This document shows positions 34,141 to 44,288 of a stretch of DNA of 64,000 bases, in pieces; position 1 is the first letter of the stretch; every line of letters starts with the position of its first letter. The notes beneath the pieces are model-generated. The model saw only the letters and a list, made by a program, of their open reading frames with translations, ran no database searches and was not told where the DNA came from. Both the position numbers and the translations under genes were made by a program. Source of the stretch: Apodemus sylvaticus (lineage: Eukaryota; Chordata; Mammalia; Rodentia; Muridae); NCBI RefSeq assembly GCF_947179515.1, contig NC_067472.1, forward strand, positions 161,182,761 through 161,246,760, read 5' to 3'.

Positions 34141-35256
34141 AATGAAGGAGCTGGGAAAAAAGAAGCTAGTGATAATGTAATAGAACAAGGGGGCCAATGT
34201 TCCAGCTCATGCAAGCAGCAGAACTCAGCAGCTTCAGCCATGTGTCTCTGGCTTTTTATTCGAGAGGAGAAGGAGACTACTGGGACAATTGATGCTGGTT
34301 AGCTGGAGCTAGGAAATTAGTGGTGATTAAGAAAAGACCAGCATAGGTGAGGTGAAATCTTCTGGAAAGTGTTTTCTGTGAGCACAAAGAAGCTGTATTT
34401 CAGAGATAGTCATTGTTGTACCTCATGATGCAGCTATACTTGGCAACATGTAAGAATCATCCAGATGGTACTGATTTTGAAGGCATCATGAAGAATAGCC
34501 AAGGTTTGGCACTGTGAGAGGCCATGGAAGGCCATTGGTGAAATTGCACACTCAGTTGCAATTGATAGCCCAGGACTGAAGGGGTCATACAAAGGAGTTG
34601 AGTTGAGGTTTGGTACTATGAAGAGAAGCTTTGAGAGGCTTTGGTGAAGCATAGTTGCAGTGGAATACCCTAGCATATTGGAGATGCCAGTACCATGGGA
34701 TTACCACCAAGAACAGTAGTGGCAGCGGAGTGGATCAACTTAGAGAGCTGAACTTAGAGAGCTACAGAGGGCAGAGTAGGAGAAGTGACATCAATTCTGG
34801 AAATGCACAGAAGATCATGTGTGGATCTCAGATATTGGAACAAGAAGCTGTGAAGCTGAAGTTGACTTGGGGATCCCAAGATGTTAAAAATGCCAGAGTC
34901 ACAGGATGCCTGCCAAGGAAAGCTGCTAACAGGGAGTGGAACCAGCCTAGGAGACAGAACCTTGTGGCAGTCAACCAAGATGAAAAAGGAGATGGATATC
35001 TGAAGACGGCTTTTCCATAAGACATGGAGATGTAGACTTTGGACTTTGGCCAGCTAGTTTCCTGTCTTGCTTGGGGGATTACAGTTAAGTGATTGGATGA
35101 ATCACAAAAGAGACCTTGAACTTTGTACTTGTTGAGACTGCTATAGACTACAGGGGCTTTTGAAGTTGGATTAAATGTATTTCTCATTATGCTATCTTTA
35201 AATATGGCCCCCATAGACTCGTGTTTAAACAAACCTATGGGGGCCAGGGAGTGGAA

Positions 35257-35582
35257 TGTGATGGTTTGTATATGATTGGCCCAGGAAGTGATCCTATTAG
35301 GAGGTATGGCCTTGTTGGAGTAGGTGTGTCACTGTGGGTGTGGGCTTAAGACCCTCACCCTAGCTGCCTGTAAGTCAGTCTTTCACCAGGAGCCTTCAGA
35401 TGAAGACGTAGAACTCTCAGCTCCTCCTGCACCCTATCTGCTTGGATGCTGCCATGTTTATGCCTTGATGACAATAGACTGAACCTCTGAGTTTATAAGC
35501 CAGCCCCAATTAAATGTTGTCTTTTATAAAATTTGCTTTGGTCATGGTGTCTGTTCACAGCAGTAAAACCCTAACTAAGACA
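35257..35582 (+). repeat. MTA 3' LTR
   Basis: 326 bp with intact TG...CA ends (TGTGATGG...AACTAAGACA) and followed by the GTAAG duplication. Confidence 0.95.
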
Positions 35583-35609
35583 GTAAGAAATTAAAGGAGA
35601 AATAAAACT

Positions 35610-36200
35610 TAGATATTTCATGATCATACTTGAGGAATCAGTACTGTTAAAATATATACACAATCTCAATCAATCTAAAGATCTAATGTAAGACCCCAGG
35701 AGAAACCACTTAAATTCTTCACTGGAATAAAAAACAAATCCTTTAATTCTTCTGGAACCACAAGAGTACACAGAGCCAAAACAGCCATGAGCCCAAGTGG
35801 AGGGTCAGAGATCAGACTGGATCCATAACCGTATTTGATGTGGCTCAGTAACAGCATGCCTAGTGTGTGCAAGGCTGAGGGCTTAACCTCCAGCATTGTG
35901 ATGAAATAATCATATATTACAAAGCTATACTAACCCCCAAAGTTCAATATTTGCATAAAATTTGACAGACAAATAAATGTATGAAACCAGGGAACTTGGA
36001 AGTAAACTTACACATCCATAGACAAGCTATTTTCAACAAAGCTGATGTTGGAAAAGTAACAGTTTCTTTAGAAAGCATCATGGGGAAAATAAAACAGTTG
36101 TATATACAGAGAAAAAACTAAGCCCCTACTTTTTTCTGTGCAAGAAAACCAAAGTGATACAGATTTAAAACTTCAGTTTAAAAAAAACTAAAACCTTTTA
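35610..36200 (+). mobile_element. Ancient L1 ORF2 fragment (L1M-like), sense
   Basis: Phrases such as CAAAGCTATACTAACCCCCA, GACAAATAAATGTATGAAAC and CTTACACATCCATAGACAAG match the conserved ORF2 region of old mammalian L1s, well diverged from the young mouse copies in this window. Interrupted by an ID-like SINE. Confidence 0.7.
35835..35905 (+). mobile_element. ID-like SINE
   Basis: TGGCTCAGTAACAGCATGCC, then TGTGCAAGGCTGAGG, then CCTCCAGCATTG is a diverged tRNA-Ala-derived ID core, placed inside the ancient L1. Confidence 0.5.
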
Positions 36201-36204
36201 GAAG

Positions 36205-36823
36205 GGGGGACAAAATGCCCACAGAAAGAGATACAAAGTGTAGAGCAGAGTCTGAGGGAAAGACCATCCAGAGACTACCCCAGCTAGTGATCCATCCCAT
36301 ATACAGTTACAAAACCCAGACACTATTATTGATGTCCATAAACACTTTCTGACTGGAGCCCGATATAGCTGTCACCTGGGAGGCTCTGCTAGTGCATGAC
36401 AAATACAGAGGGGAACACTTTCAGCAACCCATTGAACAATGGAGGAGATAGAGAAAGGGTCCAAGGAGCAGAAGGGATTTGCAGAGCCATAGGAGGAAAA
36501 ATGATATGAGCCACCCAGTACTCCCAGAGCTCCCGGGGAGATAAATATCAAGCAGATAGTACATAGGTGTTATCCATGTCTCCAGATGCATAGGCAGCAG
36601 AGGATGGCCTTGTTGGACATCAAAGGGAGAGGTCCCTGGTCCTGGAAAGGCTTGATGCAGCAATGTAGGGGAATACCAGGACAGGGAAGAGTGAAAGGGT
36701 TGATTGGGGAACAGGGGAAGGGGAGATGGCTTATAGAAATTTTTTTTTGGGGGGGTGGGAACCAAGCAAGGGGAGATCATTTGAAATATAAATAAAGAAT
36801 ATATCTAATAAAAAACAGTTCTA
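36205..36823 (+). mobile_element. L1 3' UTR fragment, sense, with short A-tail
   Basis: Matches the 3' UTR at 31840-32228 (ATCCATCCCATATACAGTTA; TAGTGCATGACAAATACAGA). It continues to the G-rich end, ATCATTTGAAATATAAATAA and a short A-tail near 36823. Confidence 0.88.
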
Positions 36824-36929
36824 ATAATGGGTAAAATATTTCAAGACATTGATATGGGGAAAAGTATTTGGATAAGACCTAAAAAATTGCAGGTGAAGTT
36901 AATCAAATCAGGCAAACCACCCAACACCT

Positions 36930-38270
36930 GACCTTTAAACTCTAGTTTAGTGGGCCTCCAGTCTCTTAAGGGATAGGTGCATCATCTCTGAATAAACACC
37001 GACCTGGTAGTCCTCTACTGTATGTGAGTTGGGGGCCTCATATCAGCAGGTGTATGCTGCTTCTTTGGTGTTCCAGTGTTTGAGAGATCTCAGGGGTAGA
37101 GATTAATTGAGACTGCTGATCCTTCTACAGTGTTGCCCTTCTCCTCAGCTTCTTTCAGCCTTCCCTAATTCAACAACAGGGGCCAGCTGCTTCTGTCAAT
37201 TGGTTTAGTGAAAAATATCTGCATCCGATGCTTTCAGCTGCTTGTTGGGTCTTCTGGAGTGCTGTCAGGCTAGGTCAGTTTTTGTGAGTGTTCCATAGAC
37301 TCAGTAATAGTGTCAGGCCTTGAGACTTCCCCTTGAGGTGAATCCCACTTTGGGCCTGTCTTTGGAACTTCTTTTCCTCAGGCTCCTCTCCATTTTCATC
37401 CCTGAATTTCTTTCAAATAAGAACAATTATGGGTCAGAGTTGTGACTTTGGAATGTCCCCCTCTCCCTCATTTGATGCCCTGTCTTCCTGCTAGAGGTGG
37501 GTTCTATGAGTTCCCTCTCCCTACTGTCAGGAATTTCATCTAAGGCCCCCCACCTTTTAATCCAGAGAGTCTCTCATATCCCAGGTCTCTAGTAAATTCC
37601 GGAGTGTTCCCCTCAACCTTCTACCTCTTGAAGTTGCAAGTTTCAGTTTTTTCTGTTGACTCTTAGGCCTTCAGTTCTTTTCACTCATCTGGTAACAGAT
37701 CAGGTTCCCCTGTCCTCGCCCTTCCCCTGTGCAATTTCCATGCCAGGTTCCTTTCCTCCTTACTTGTGATTGCTTTGCTCACCCTCCCAATGGGGACTGA
37801 GGTGTACTCACTTGAGCACTTCAGCTTGTTGACCATTTTGAGTTCTGAGGATTAATCCTGGGTACTCTGTACTTTTTTGGTGGGGGGTGGGGGGTTGAGG
37901 GGGGCTAACATCCACTTATTGAGTACTTACCATGCATGTCGTTTTATATCTGAGTTACCTCACTCAGGATGATATTTTCTTATTCCATCCATTTGCCAGC
38001 AAAGCACAGGATGGCCTAGTTCTTTATACCTGAGTAGTGTTCTATTGTGTAAATGAACCACATTTTCGGTATAAATTCTTCTGTTTTGGGACATCTGGAT
38101 TGTTTCCAGTTTCTGCTATCACAAATAAGGTCACTATAAACATAGTGGAACACATGCCCCTTTGGCAAGGTGGGGCATCTTTTGTGTATATTCCCAAGAG
38201 TGGTATAGCTGGGTCTTCAGGTAGATCTATTTCCAATTTTGTGAGGAAACGCTAGATTGATTTCCAGAGT
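36930..38270 (-). mobile_element. Old L1, direct 3' segment (3' UTR and ORF2 end), antisense
   Basis: A long antisense 3' UTR (GGGGGCCTCATATCAGCAGG; TTCAACAACAGGGGCCAGCT) leads to the ORF2 stop complement near 37905 and to ORF2 end codons up to 38270. It is followed at once by the upstream ORF2 region in the opposite orientation. This is the layout left by twin priming. Confidence 0.8.
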
Positions 38271-38294
38271 GGTTGGAATCCACCATCAATGGAG

Positions 38295-39410
38295 GAAGAT
38301 GCCCACTCTCCCCATATCTATTCAATAGAGTACTTGAAGTACTAGCTACAACAATAAGACAACAAAAAGATATAAAGGGGATGCAAATTGGCAAAGAAGA
38401 AATAAAAGTATCACTATTTGAAGATGATATGATAGTATACATAAACAACCCCCAAAATTCTACCAGAGAACTTCTGTAGCTGAAAAACAACTTCAACAAA
38501 GTAGCTGGATATAAAATTAACTCAAAAAAATTAGCAGTCTTCCTTTATACAAATGATAAACAGGCTATGAAAGAAATTAGGGAAACAACTCCCTTTACAA
38601 TAACCAATAATAATATAACATATCTTGGGGTAACTCTAACCAAACAAGTAAAAGACCTATATGTCAATTATTTTTATCATGATATGGTGATAAAAACTGC
38701 ATGGTACTGGTACAGAGACAGACACATTGATCAATGTAATATAAGTGAAGACATAGAAATAAAACCACACCCTTATGGACACTTGATCTTTGACAAAGCC
38801 AAAAATATACAATGGAAAAAAGAAAGTGTATTCAATAAATGGCCCTGGTCTGACTGGCTATCAGTGCATAGAAAAATGAAAATACACCCATATTTGTCAC
38901 CTTGCACAAAGCTCAAATCCAAGTGGATCCAAATGGATCAAGGTCCTCAAAATAAAACCAGATACACTGAATCTCATAGAAGAGAATGTGAGAGTCTTGA
39001 ACTCACTGGCAAAGGGTGAAATTTCCTAAACAAAACACCAATGGCTCAGATCCAGAATTGACAAATGCGACCTCATGAAATTGGAAAGCTTCTGTAAGGC
39101 AAAGGAAATAGTCAATAAGACAAATTGGCAACCTACAGATTGGGAAAAAAACTTCACTAAACCCATATATCCAAAATATATAAAGAACTCAAGAAAGCAA
39201 ACACCAAAAAACAATAACCTAATCAAAAATGGGATATAGAACTAAATGGAGATTTTACAACTGAGGACTCTTGAATGGCTGAGAAGTACCTAAAGAAATG
39301 TTCAAAGTTCATAGTCATCAGAGAAATGCAAACCTTGAGATTCCACTTTACACCAATCAGAATGGCTAAGATGAAAACAACAGGTGACAATACATGTTGG
39401 AGAGTGCATT
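38295..39410 (+). mobile_element. Old L1, inverted 5' segment (ORF2 reverse transcriptase onward)
   Basis: Sense ORF2 runs from GCCCACTCTCCCCATATCTA through the catalytic region to the AATACATGTTGGAGAGTGCA region. The catalytic motif reads FEDDM instead of FADDM (near 38418). The span lies immediately upstream, in L1 terms, of the segment at 36930-38270. An internal deletion near 38670 removes part of ORF2. Several stops. Confidence 0.8.
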
Positions 39411-39444
39411 CTAGAGTCACAGAATATATGGGCAGTCTCTATAT

Positions 39445-39895
39445 TGTTAGGCAATTTGTCGACGACTTACAGCCTGTAGTCCAACTCCCCAACAATGGTC
39501 AGCAGCAGCTATGGATGGAAGTCCAAGGATCTAGCAGTTGCTCAGTTCCACAAGGCAAGTAAGCAAGGATGGGTAAGTCTTCTTCCAATGTCCTTATATA
39601 GGTCTCCAGCAGATGCTGTGGCCCAGATTAAAGGCTGTAGGTCTCCAGCAGAGGGTGTGGCCCAGATTAAAGGTGTGCACTACCAGGACTTTAATCACAG
39701 ATGGCCTTGAACTCAGAGATCTCCTTGTCTTAATCTTCTGTAATTCATAGCCACTTTGCTTCAAGATCTCCACACCAAGATCCAGGTCAGAAACTTGTAT
39801 CTCTGAGCCTCCAGGATAGGATCATAGGTGAGTCTTCCAATTATTGACTGTAGTTCATTCCAGATATAGTCAATTTGACAATCAGGAATGACCAA
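39445..39895 (-). mobile_element. Rodent LTR fragment, antisense, with internal 39-bp duplication
   Basis: The complement contains a TATATAAGGA-type promoter phrase and ATCTGGGCCACA, an LTR type also present in the opposite orientation at 40805-40910 and 41790-42010. GGTCTCCAGCAGA...AAAGG(C/T) is tandemly repeated at 39601-39639 and 39640-39678. I cannot name the family. Confidence 0.55.
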
Positions 39896-40804
39896 TAGAG
39901 AGAGAATGTGGAAAAAAGTATTTTTATATTAGCTGCCAAGGAAAATCTGAGTACAATCCATAAACTGGAGAGACAGCTAAAATCAATTCAGAAAATATAG
40001 ATTAGTTTTAAAGGAATGTCAAATGTATACTAAGGAAATGAGAGCCACACAATGTGATGTTGATTTCACACCAAAGAACATCAAACTCAAGGTGGGTTCC
40101 CTATCAGGTTCTTGTGATATAACAGCCAGAAAGAAGACACAGGAGGGTCAAAAATTAAGGACTATCCTCAGGGAAATAGTAAATTCAAGGCCAGCCTGTG
40201 CTGCTTGAGGCACTTTATCCCAGAGGGAAAAAATTTAAGAAGTAAAAACAAAATGAAAAGGCCTATGAAATTCAACAACTTTCTTAAGGCAAAAATCTAC
40301 TATTTAGACTACTTCTAAAATAATTATGAACATCCTTAATTAAAATTATACCAATATTATTTATAAAGCAAAAAATACATGATATACCCAGACATAAAAA
40401 TAATTCCATGCTAAGAAAGGTACCATTTTACAACAGAGTTCTGCAAAAAAGACATCAAATGGTCAAAGACAGGATAGAGAAGACCCAAATGACTTACTCA
40501 ATTAACAGTCTTACTGCTACATCTGTGTACTGCCCGTCTTCATGACAGGACCCCATCCTATTTCAGAGGCACTTTAAACTCCTGAGTAGTTCTTAATGAG
40601 TTTATAAACAGTTCTGATAAAAGTAGAATTGAATGTTGATCTCAAGTTAAAAAAATCCAAAAACCATAATAATAACAATATAAAAATGAAAACATAACTT
40701 CAAACTGAAAATTAAAACAATAATAACCAAAAAGTGCAGGTGAAAGATAAAATAAAAATTAAAATCACAGATGATTGGGAATTTAGTAAAAAGAAAATAA
40801 GGTG
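39896..40804. other. Intergenic, AT-rich, nothing firm
   Basis: A possible short SINE-derived piece (TTCAAGGCCAGCCTGTGCTG at about 40184) and A-rich low-complexity DNA at 40640-40780. Confidence 0.4.
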
Positions 40805-40910
40805 AGGCTCTCTTCCTTGCCTGATTGCCTTGTAGGACTAAGCAACTGCTAGACACTTGGACCTCTTCTATTCATGGCTACTGCTGACCATTGTTGGGGA
40901 GATGGACTAT
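40805..40910 (+). mobile_element. LTR fragment, inverted relative to 39445-39895
   Basis: The reverse complement matches 39470-39560 over about 95 bases, including CCCCAACAATGGTCAGCAG and CTAGCAGTTGCT. Confidence 0.65.
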
Positions 40911-41569
40911 AGTCTATGCTTATGAGTGCCATGTGGGTTCTTGAAACCAAATGGCTCATTAGCAAGAGTGGCAAATATGCTGCTTACAGCTGAGCTGTCT
41001 CCCAGTCCCAGGGTTCAATGAGGAGCCACTGTGAGGTCCAACACAGAAGAGAATACTGTAAATCAGAGAGCAGCAAAGTTAGAGAGTTTATTCAATGAGC
41101 AGAAAATCAAGATTACCTGAGCAAGAACGATTATGGGAAGGAGTTTGCCCAAGGGCCACAGTAATGTGTGAGCCTTACCCAGGCCTGGATGACTATCGTG
41201 AAAACCCTGGATGTAAGCTGCTGAGCAACAGAAACCAATCAAGAGAAGGAGGAGGGGCCTATTCTCTTTTCCTATCCTTTTTATTTCCTAACTAACTCCC
41301 CTGTTTTAATGTGGTGTCAATTTATGAATTTAGCTTTCAGTAGGCCAAGCTTTCTCTCTTTCCTTTTCTCTTCTGAAACAGTCTCGTAAAACAGGCTAGA
41401 CTCAACTTTCCTATATTGCTGAGGCTGACAGGATAACTGTAATGGCTATTCTTGGTTCACAACTTGATAACATCATCTCAAATTAACTAAAATTTAAAAA
41501 TTGAGTGCATACCTGAGAGGGATTTTTCTGCTTAACTTGAAGTAGGGTGATCAACTTTGATTCGGGATT
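40911..41569. other. Intergenic, nothing firm
   Basis: A SINE-like GAGTGCCATGTGGGTTCTTG at about 40925 may be a B3 relic. Otherwise not recognised. Confidence 0.35.
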
Positions 41570-41768
41570 TTTTTTTTTTTTGAAATTTTCAATTTATTTA
41601 TTTCATGTGCATTGATGTTTTGCCTGTATCAATGTCTATTGTGAGAGTGTCAGATTCTTCTTGAATTGGAGTTTTAGATGGTTGTGTGCTGCCATGTGGT
41701 TGCTGGGAATTAAAGCCAGGTCCTCTGGAATAGCATCCAACTAATCTTAACTATGGAGTCATCTCTCT
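41570..41768 (-). mobile_element. B3-type SINE, antisense
   Basis: A T-run is followed by CATTGATGTTTTGCCTGTAT, CTGCCATGTGGTTGCTGGGA, GGTCCTCTGGAATAGCATC and a GGAGTCATCTCTC end. This is the tRNA-derived B3/B2 SINE complement. Confidence 0.85.
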
Positions 41769-41789
41769 CTTGCACATTTAATCTGGATC

Positions 41790-42010
41790 TTAAGGTAGAA
41801 AGACCCACCTTTAGTTTGGGCCACACCCTCTGCTGTCAACCTATATAAATAGGACCTGGAAGAAGGAAATTTTTGCTTTTTGCTCTTGGCTTGGTAGCAA
41901 TTGTATATCTTCTCCAGAATTAGAGCCTCTTTCTTTGAGATTGCAGCTGCTACTGAAGACCAGCTGACTTCTTGGACTGAGAAGCTTTTGACTTTTTGAC
42001 TTTCCATTCA
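41790..42010 (+). mobile_element. LTR fragment with TATA-like promoter
   Basis: TTTGGGCCACACCCTCTGCT followed by CCTATATAAATAGGACCTGG corresponds to the antisense LTR at 39580-39670. The continuation CTGAAGACCAGCTGACTTCT fits the same rodent LTR group. It is partial. Confidence 0.55.
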
Positions 42011-42094
42011 TAATCAGACATCACTGTATTACCTGGAGCACATTCTGTGAGTAATTCCAATAAATCCCATATATGTGAATTCCCAGATATAGAT

Positions 42095-42190
42095 TCAAAT
42101 ATATATGTGTATGTGTGTGTATTTGAGAGAAAGAAAGATTGAGAGAGAGAAAGAGAGAGGGGGGAGAGAGAGAAAAAGACAAAGAGAGAT
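42095..42190. repeat. (TG)n(GA)n low-complexity tract
   Basis: A short TG run is followed by impure GA/GGGA repeats. Confidence 0.85.
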
Positions 42191-42414
42191 TCATATTTTA
42201 AGTTCCGTTACTCTAGAGGAGCCTAATTCATACAATTCTCTTTACCTTGTATTGAATTTCTACTGGAAATTCCTTATATTTGATACTCTGTCCAATTTTT
42301 TAGGTGCTGAGTGGGAATATACAGGATTTCTTGCATATTAAACAAGTAATTTACCAATGGAGGGAATTACAGAGAAAGTCCTAAATTGAGTAGTGTTTCT
42401 AAAAATCTAAAAAT

Positions 42415-42651
42415 GCCAGGAGGTAGTGGCACACACCTTTAATCCCAGCACTCTGGGAGGGAGAGGCAGGCAGATTTCTGTGTTCGAGTCCAGCCTGGCC
42501 TACAAAGTGAGTTTCAGGACAGCCAGGGATATACAGAGAAACCCTGTCTCAAAAACAAAACAAAACAAAACAAAACAAAACAAACAAACAAACAAACAAA
42601 ACCAAATCCAAAAAATTCAAAAAAAAAAAAGAAAAAGAAAAATGAATATAG
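42415..42651 (+). mobile_element. B1 SINE, sense, long (CAAAA)n tail
   Basis: A complete B1 from GCCAGGAGGTAGTGGCACAC to AGAAACCCTGTCTC. The tail from 42554 is CAAAA/CAAA repeats, then A-rich DNA. Confidence 0.95.
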
Positions 42652-42699
42652 TCTTTATCTGATATAAATCATACAGTGTAGATACTAAGAAAATTCAAG

Positions 42700-42830
42700 T
42701 CTAGGGCCATTGAGATGGCTCTGCATGTACTGGCCCTTGTTGCTAATCCTGACAATCTGGGTTTGATACCTAGGACCTACATGGTGGAAAGTGAGTATCA
42801 GGTCCTACACATTATTGTCTGACCTCCATA
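42700..42830 (+). mobile_element. B2/B3-type SINE, sense, degraded
   Basis: CCATTGAGATGGCTCTGCAT, then CTGGGTTTGATACCTAGGAC, then ACATGGTGGAAAGTGAG matches the tRNA-related head and body of B2/B3. Confidence 0.65.
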
Positions 42831-42834
42831 TCAG

Positions 42835-42965
42835 TGATAGCACATGCCTTTAATCCAAGCACACAAGAGCCAGAGGCATACAGATCTCTGTGAGTTCTAA
42901 TCCAGCTGGGTTTACAATGTAAGGTCAGTATAATCAGGGCTACACAGAGACCCCAATCTGGAAAA
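42835..42965 (+). mobile_element. B1-like SINE, sense, degraded
   Basis: GATAGCACATGCCTTTAATC, then CAGATCTCTGTGAGTTCTAA, then GGCTACACAGAGACCCCAA is a diverged B1. Confidence 0.7.
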
Positions 42966-43082
42966 ACAAAACAAAAAGTTCAAGGTCAACAGTAGCTCCA
43001 CAAAACCAAGTTGAAGTATAACCAGGGCTGTAGAAAACTCTCTCAAAAACAAAGTTAGAAAAATTTGTAACAAAAGTGTTTT

Positions 43083-43160
43083 TTGTGATGCTGGGAGTAG
43101 GACCAAATGTGACACATGTAAGTAAGTACTCTACCATTGACCCACATCTCCAGGTGCCCA
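43083..43160 (-). mobile_element. ID-like SINE, antisense
   Basis: GATGCTGGGAGTAGGACCAA, then GTAAGTACTCTACCATTGAC, then CACATCTCCAGGTG is the complement of the ID core. Confidence 0.6.
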
Positions 43161-43408
43161 CCCCCAATTTTGGACAATATTCCATGGAAAAGAATGGATA
43201 CTGTGTGATTCTCACTCTGTAACATTTTAGAAATGGACAAACTATGGATCCAGTTAAAAGATTAGTAACTGTAGGAGTTTGAGAATGGTAGGGAGGAAAG
43301 ACTATATCAGTAGAAGATCAGGGCTCCTGAAGTATCTCAGTGTAAGAGTGCTAACTGGGCATGAAGGAGGCCCTATATACAAAACAAAATTCTTTATACA
43401 AACATAAA

Positions 43409-43672
43409 GCAGGGCAGTGGTGGCACACACCTTTAATCCCAGCACTTGGGAGGCAGAGGCAGGAGGATTTCTGAGTTCAAGGCCAGCCTGGTCTACAAAA
43501 TGAGCTCCAGGACAGCCAGGGTTACACAGAGAAACCATGTCTCAAAAAAACTAAAAAAAAAAAACAAAAAACAAAAAACAAAAAACAAACAAACAGACAA
43601 ACAAAAAACCCCCCAAAAATAAAAACAACAACAACAAAAAAACAAAAAACAAAAAACAAAAAAACCCCACCA
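43409..43672 (+). mobile_element. B1 SINE, sense, with ~120-base A-rich tail
   Basis: A near-consensus B1 from GCAGGGCAGTGGTGGCACAC to GAGAAACCATGTCTC. An impure (CAAAAA)n tail runs to about 43672. No clear target duplication. Confidence 0.95.
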
Positions 43673-44288
43673 TAGCCTGTTTAACACAGAGTGAATGGTG
43701 ATGTAAATTATGGACTTTAGCTAATAACACTACATTGATACTACTTCCTCAATTGTAGCAAATTAGCATACTAAAGCAAAATGGTTAAAAAAAAAAACCC
43801 AGACCAAACCAAAACAAAACCAAATGTCTATAAAAAGAGGATAGTTCTGTGGTAGCTTAATGCTTACTCCTCACTGTGTCTGTAAATCCAGGAAATAGAG
43901 TCTGAGGAAGAACGAAAACCTTCAGCATATCCTATGGACTGCAGGCTTCCAAATGACAAAAATTCCTCTTCTGATTAGATTCTGACAAGGGCAAGGTGTG
44001 GCCTATGGATCAGCTGTTGGATTTCCTAAAGGAATTACTTATGGTGTGTAGAGAGGATAGAATCAACTATCTACCTGAGTGAATCTGCTGAGATTTAATC
44101 AGCACCTTGCATTGAGACACAAATATGCCAGACATGGTCGTAAATATGAAAATATATTCATGGATTTAATCTATAGTGACCAAACAAATCCACTATTCTC
44201 TTACAGCTTCTTTGGTAGACCTGAGTTACTTCCAACTGAGAAATTCAGTGGTCAGCTTGGTAACAAGTACAAGGAATCCTTTGCCACA
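43673..44288 (+). other. Spacer and probable 5' UTR of the RBBP6 retrocopy
   Basis: The stretch before the RBBP6-like start codon is probably the copied 5' UTR, at least from about 43900. I cannot place its 5' end. An in-frame ATG at 44079 extends the open frame by 70 codons, but those residues do not resemble RBBP6. Confidence 0.4.

Larger units (their letters stand above)
33053..35582 (+). mobile_element. MTA-type MaLR element (ERVL-MaLR), complete with both LTRs
   Basis: Two direct LTRs, 33053-33375 and 35257-35582, flank ~1.9 kb of non-coding internal DNA. The element is bounded by the 5-bp duplication GTAAG (33048-33052 and 35583-35587), the size expected for the ERVL group. The LTRs start TGTGATGG; the 3' one ends AAGACA, the 5' one AAGAGA. 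A leucine-tRNA-like primer site TGGTACCAGGGACTGG follows the 5' LTR, and a purine-rich stretch (GGGGGCCAGGGAGTGGAA) precedes the 3' LTR. MaLR elements encode no proteins and depend on helper functions. MTA LTRs are known oocyte and early-embryo promoters in mouse. Confidence 0.95.

Noticed and set aside
44079..44288. Extending the RBBP6 copy upstream to the ATG at 44079
   Set aside because: The 70 extra residues do not resemble RBBP6. The DWNN domain starts at 44289.
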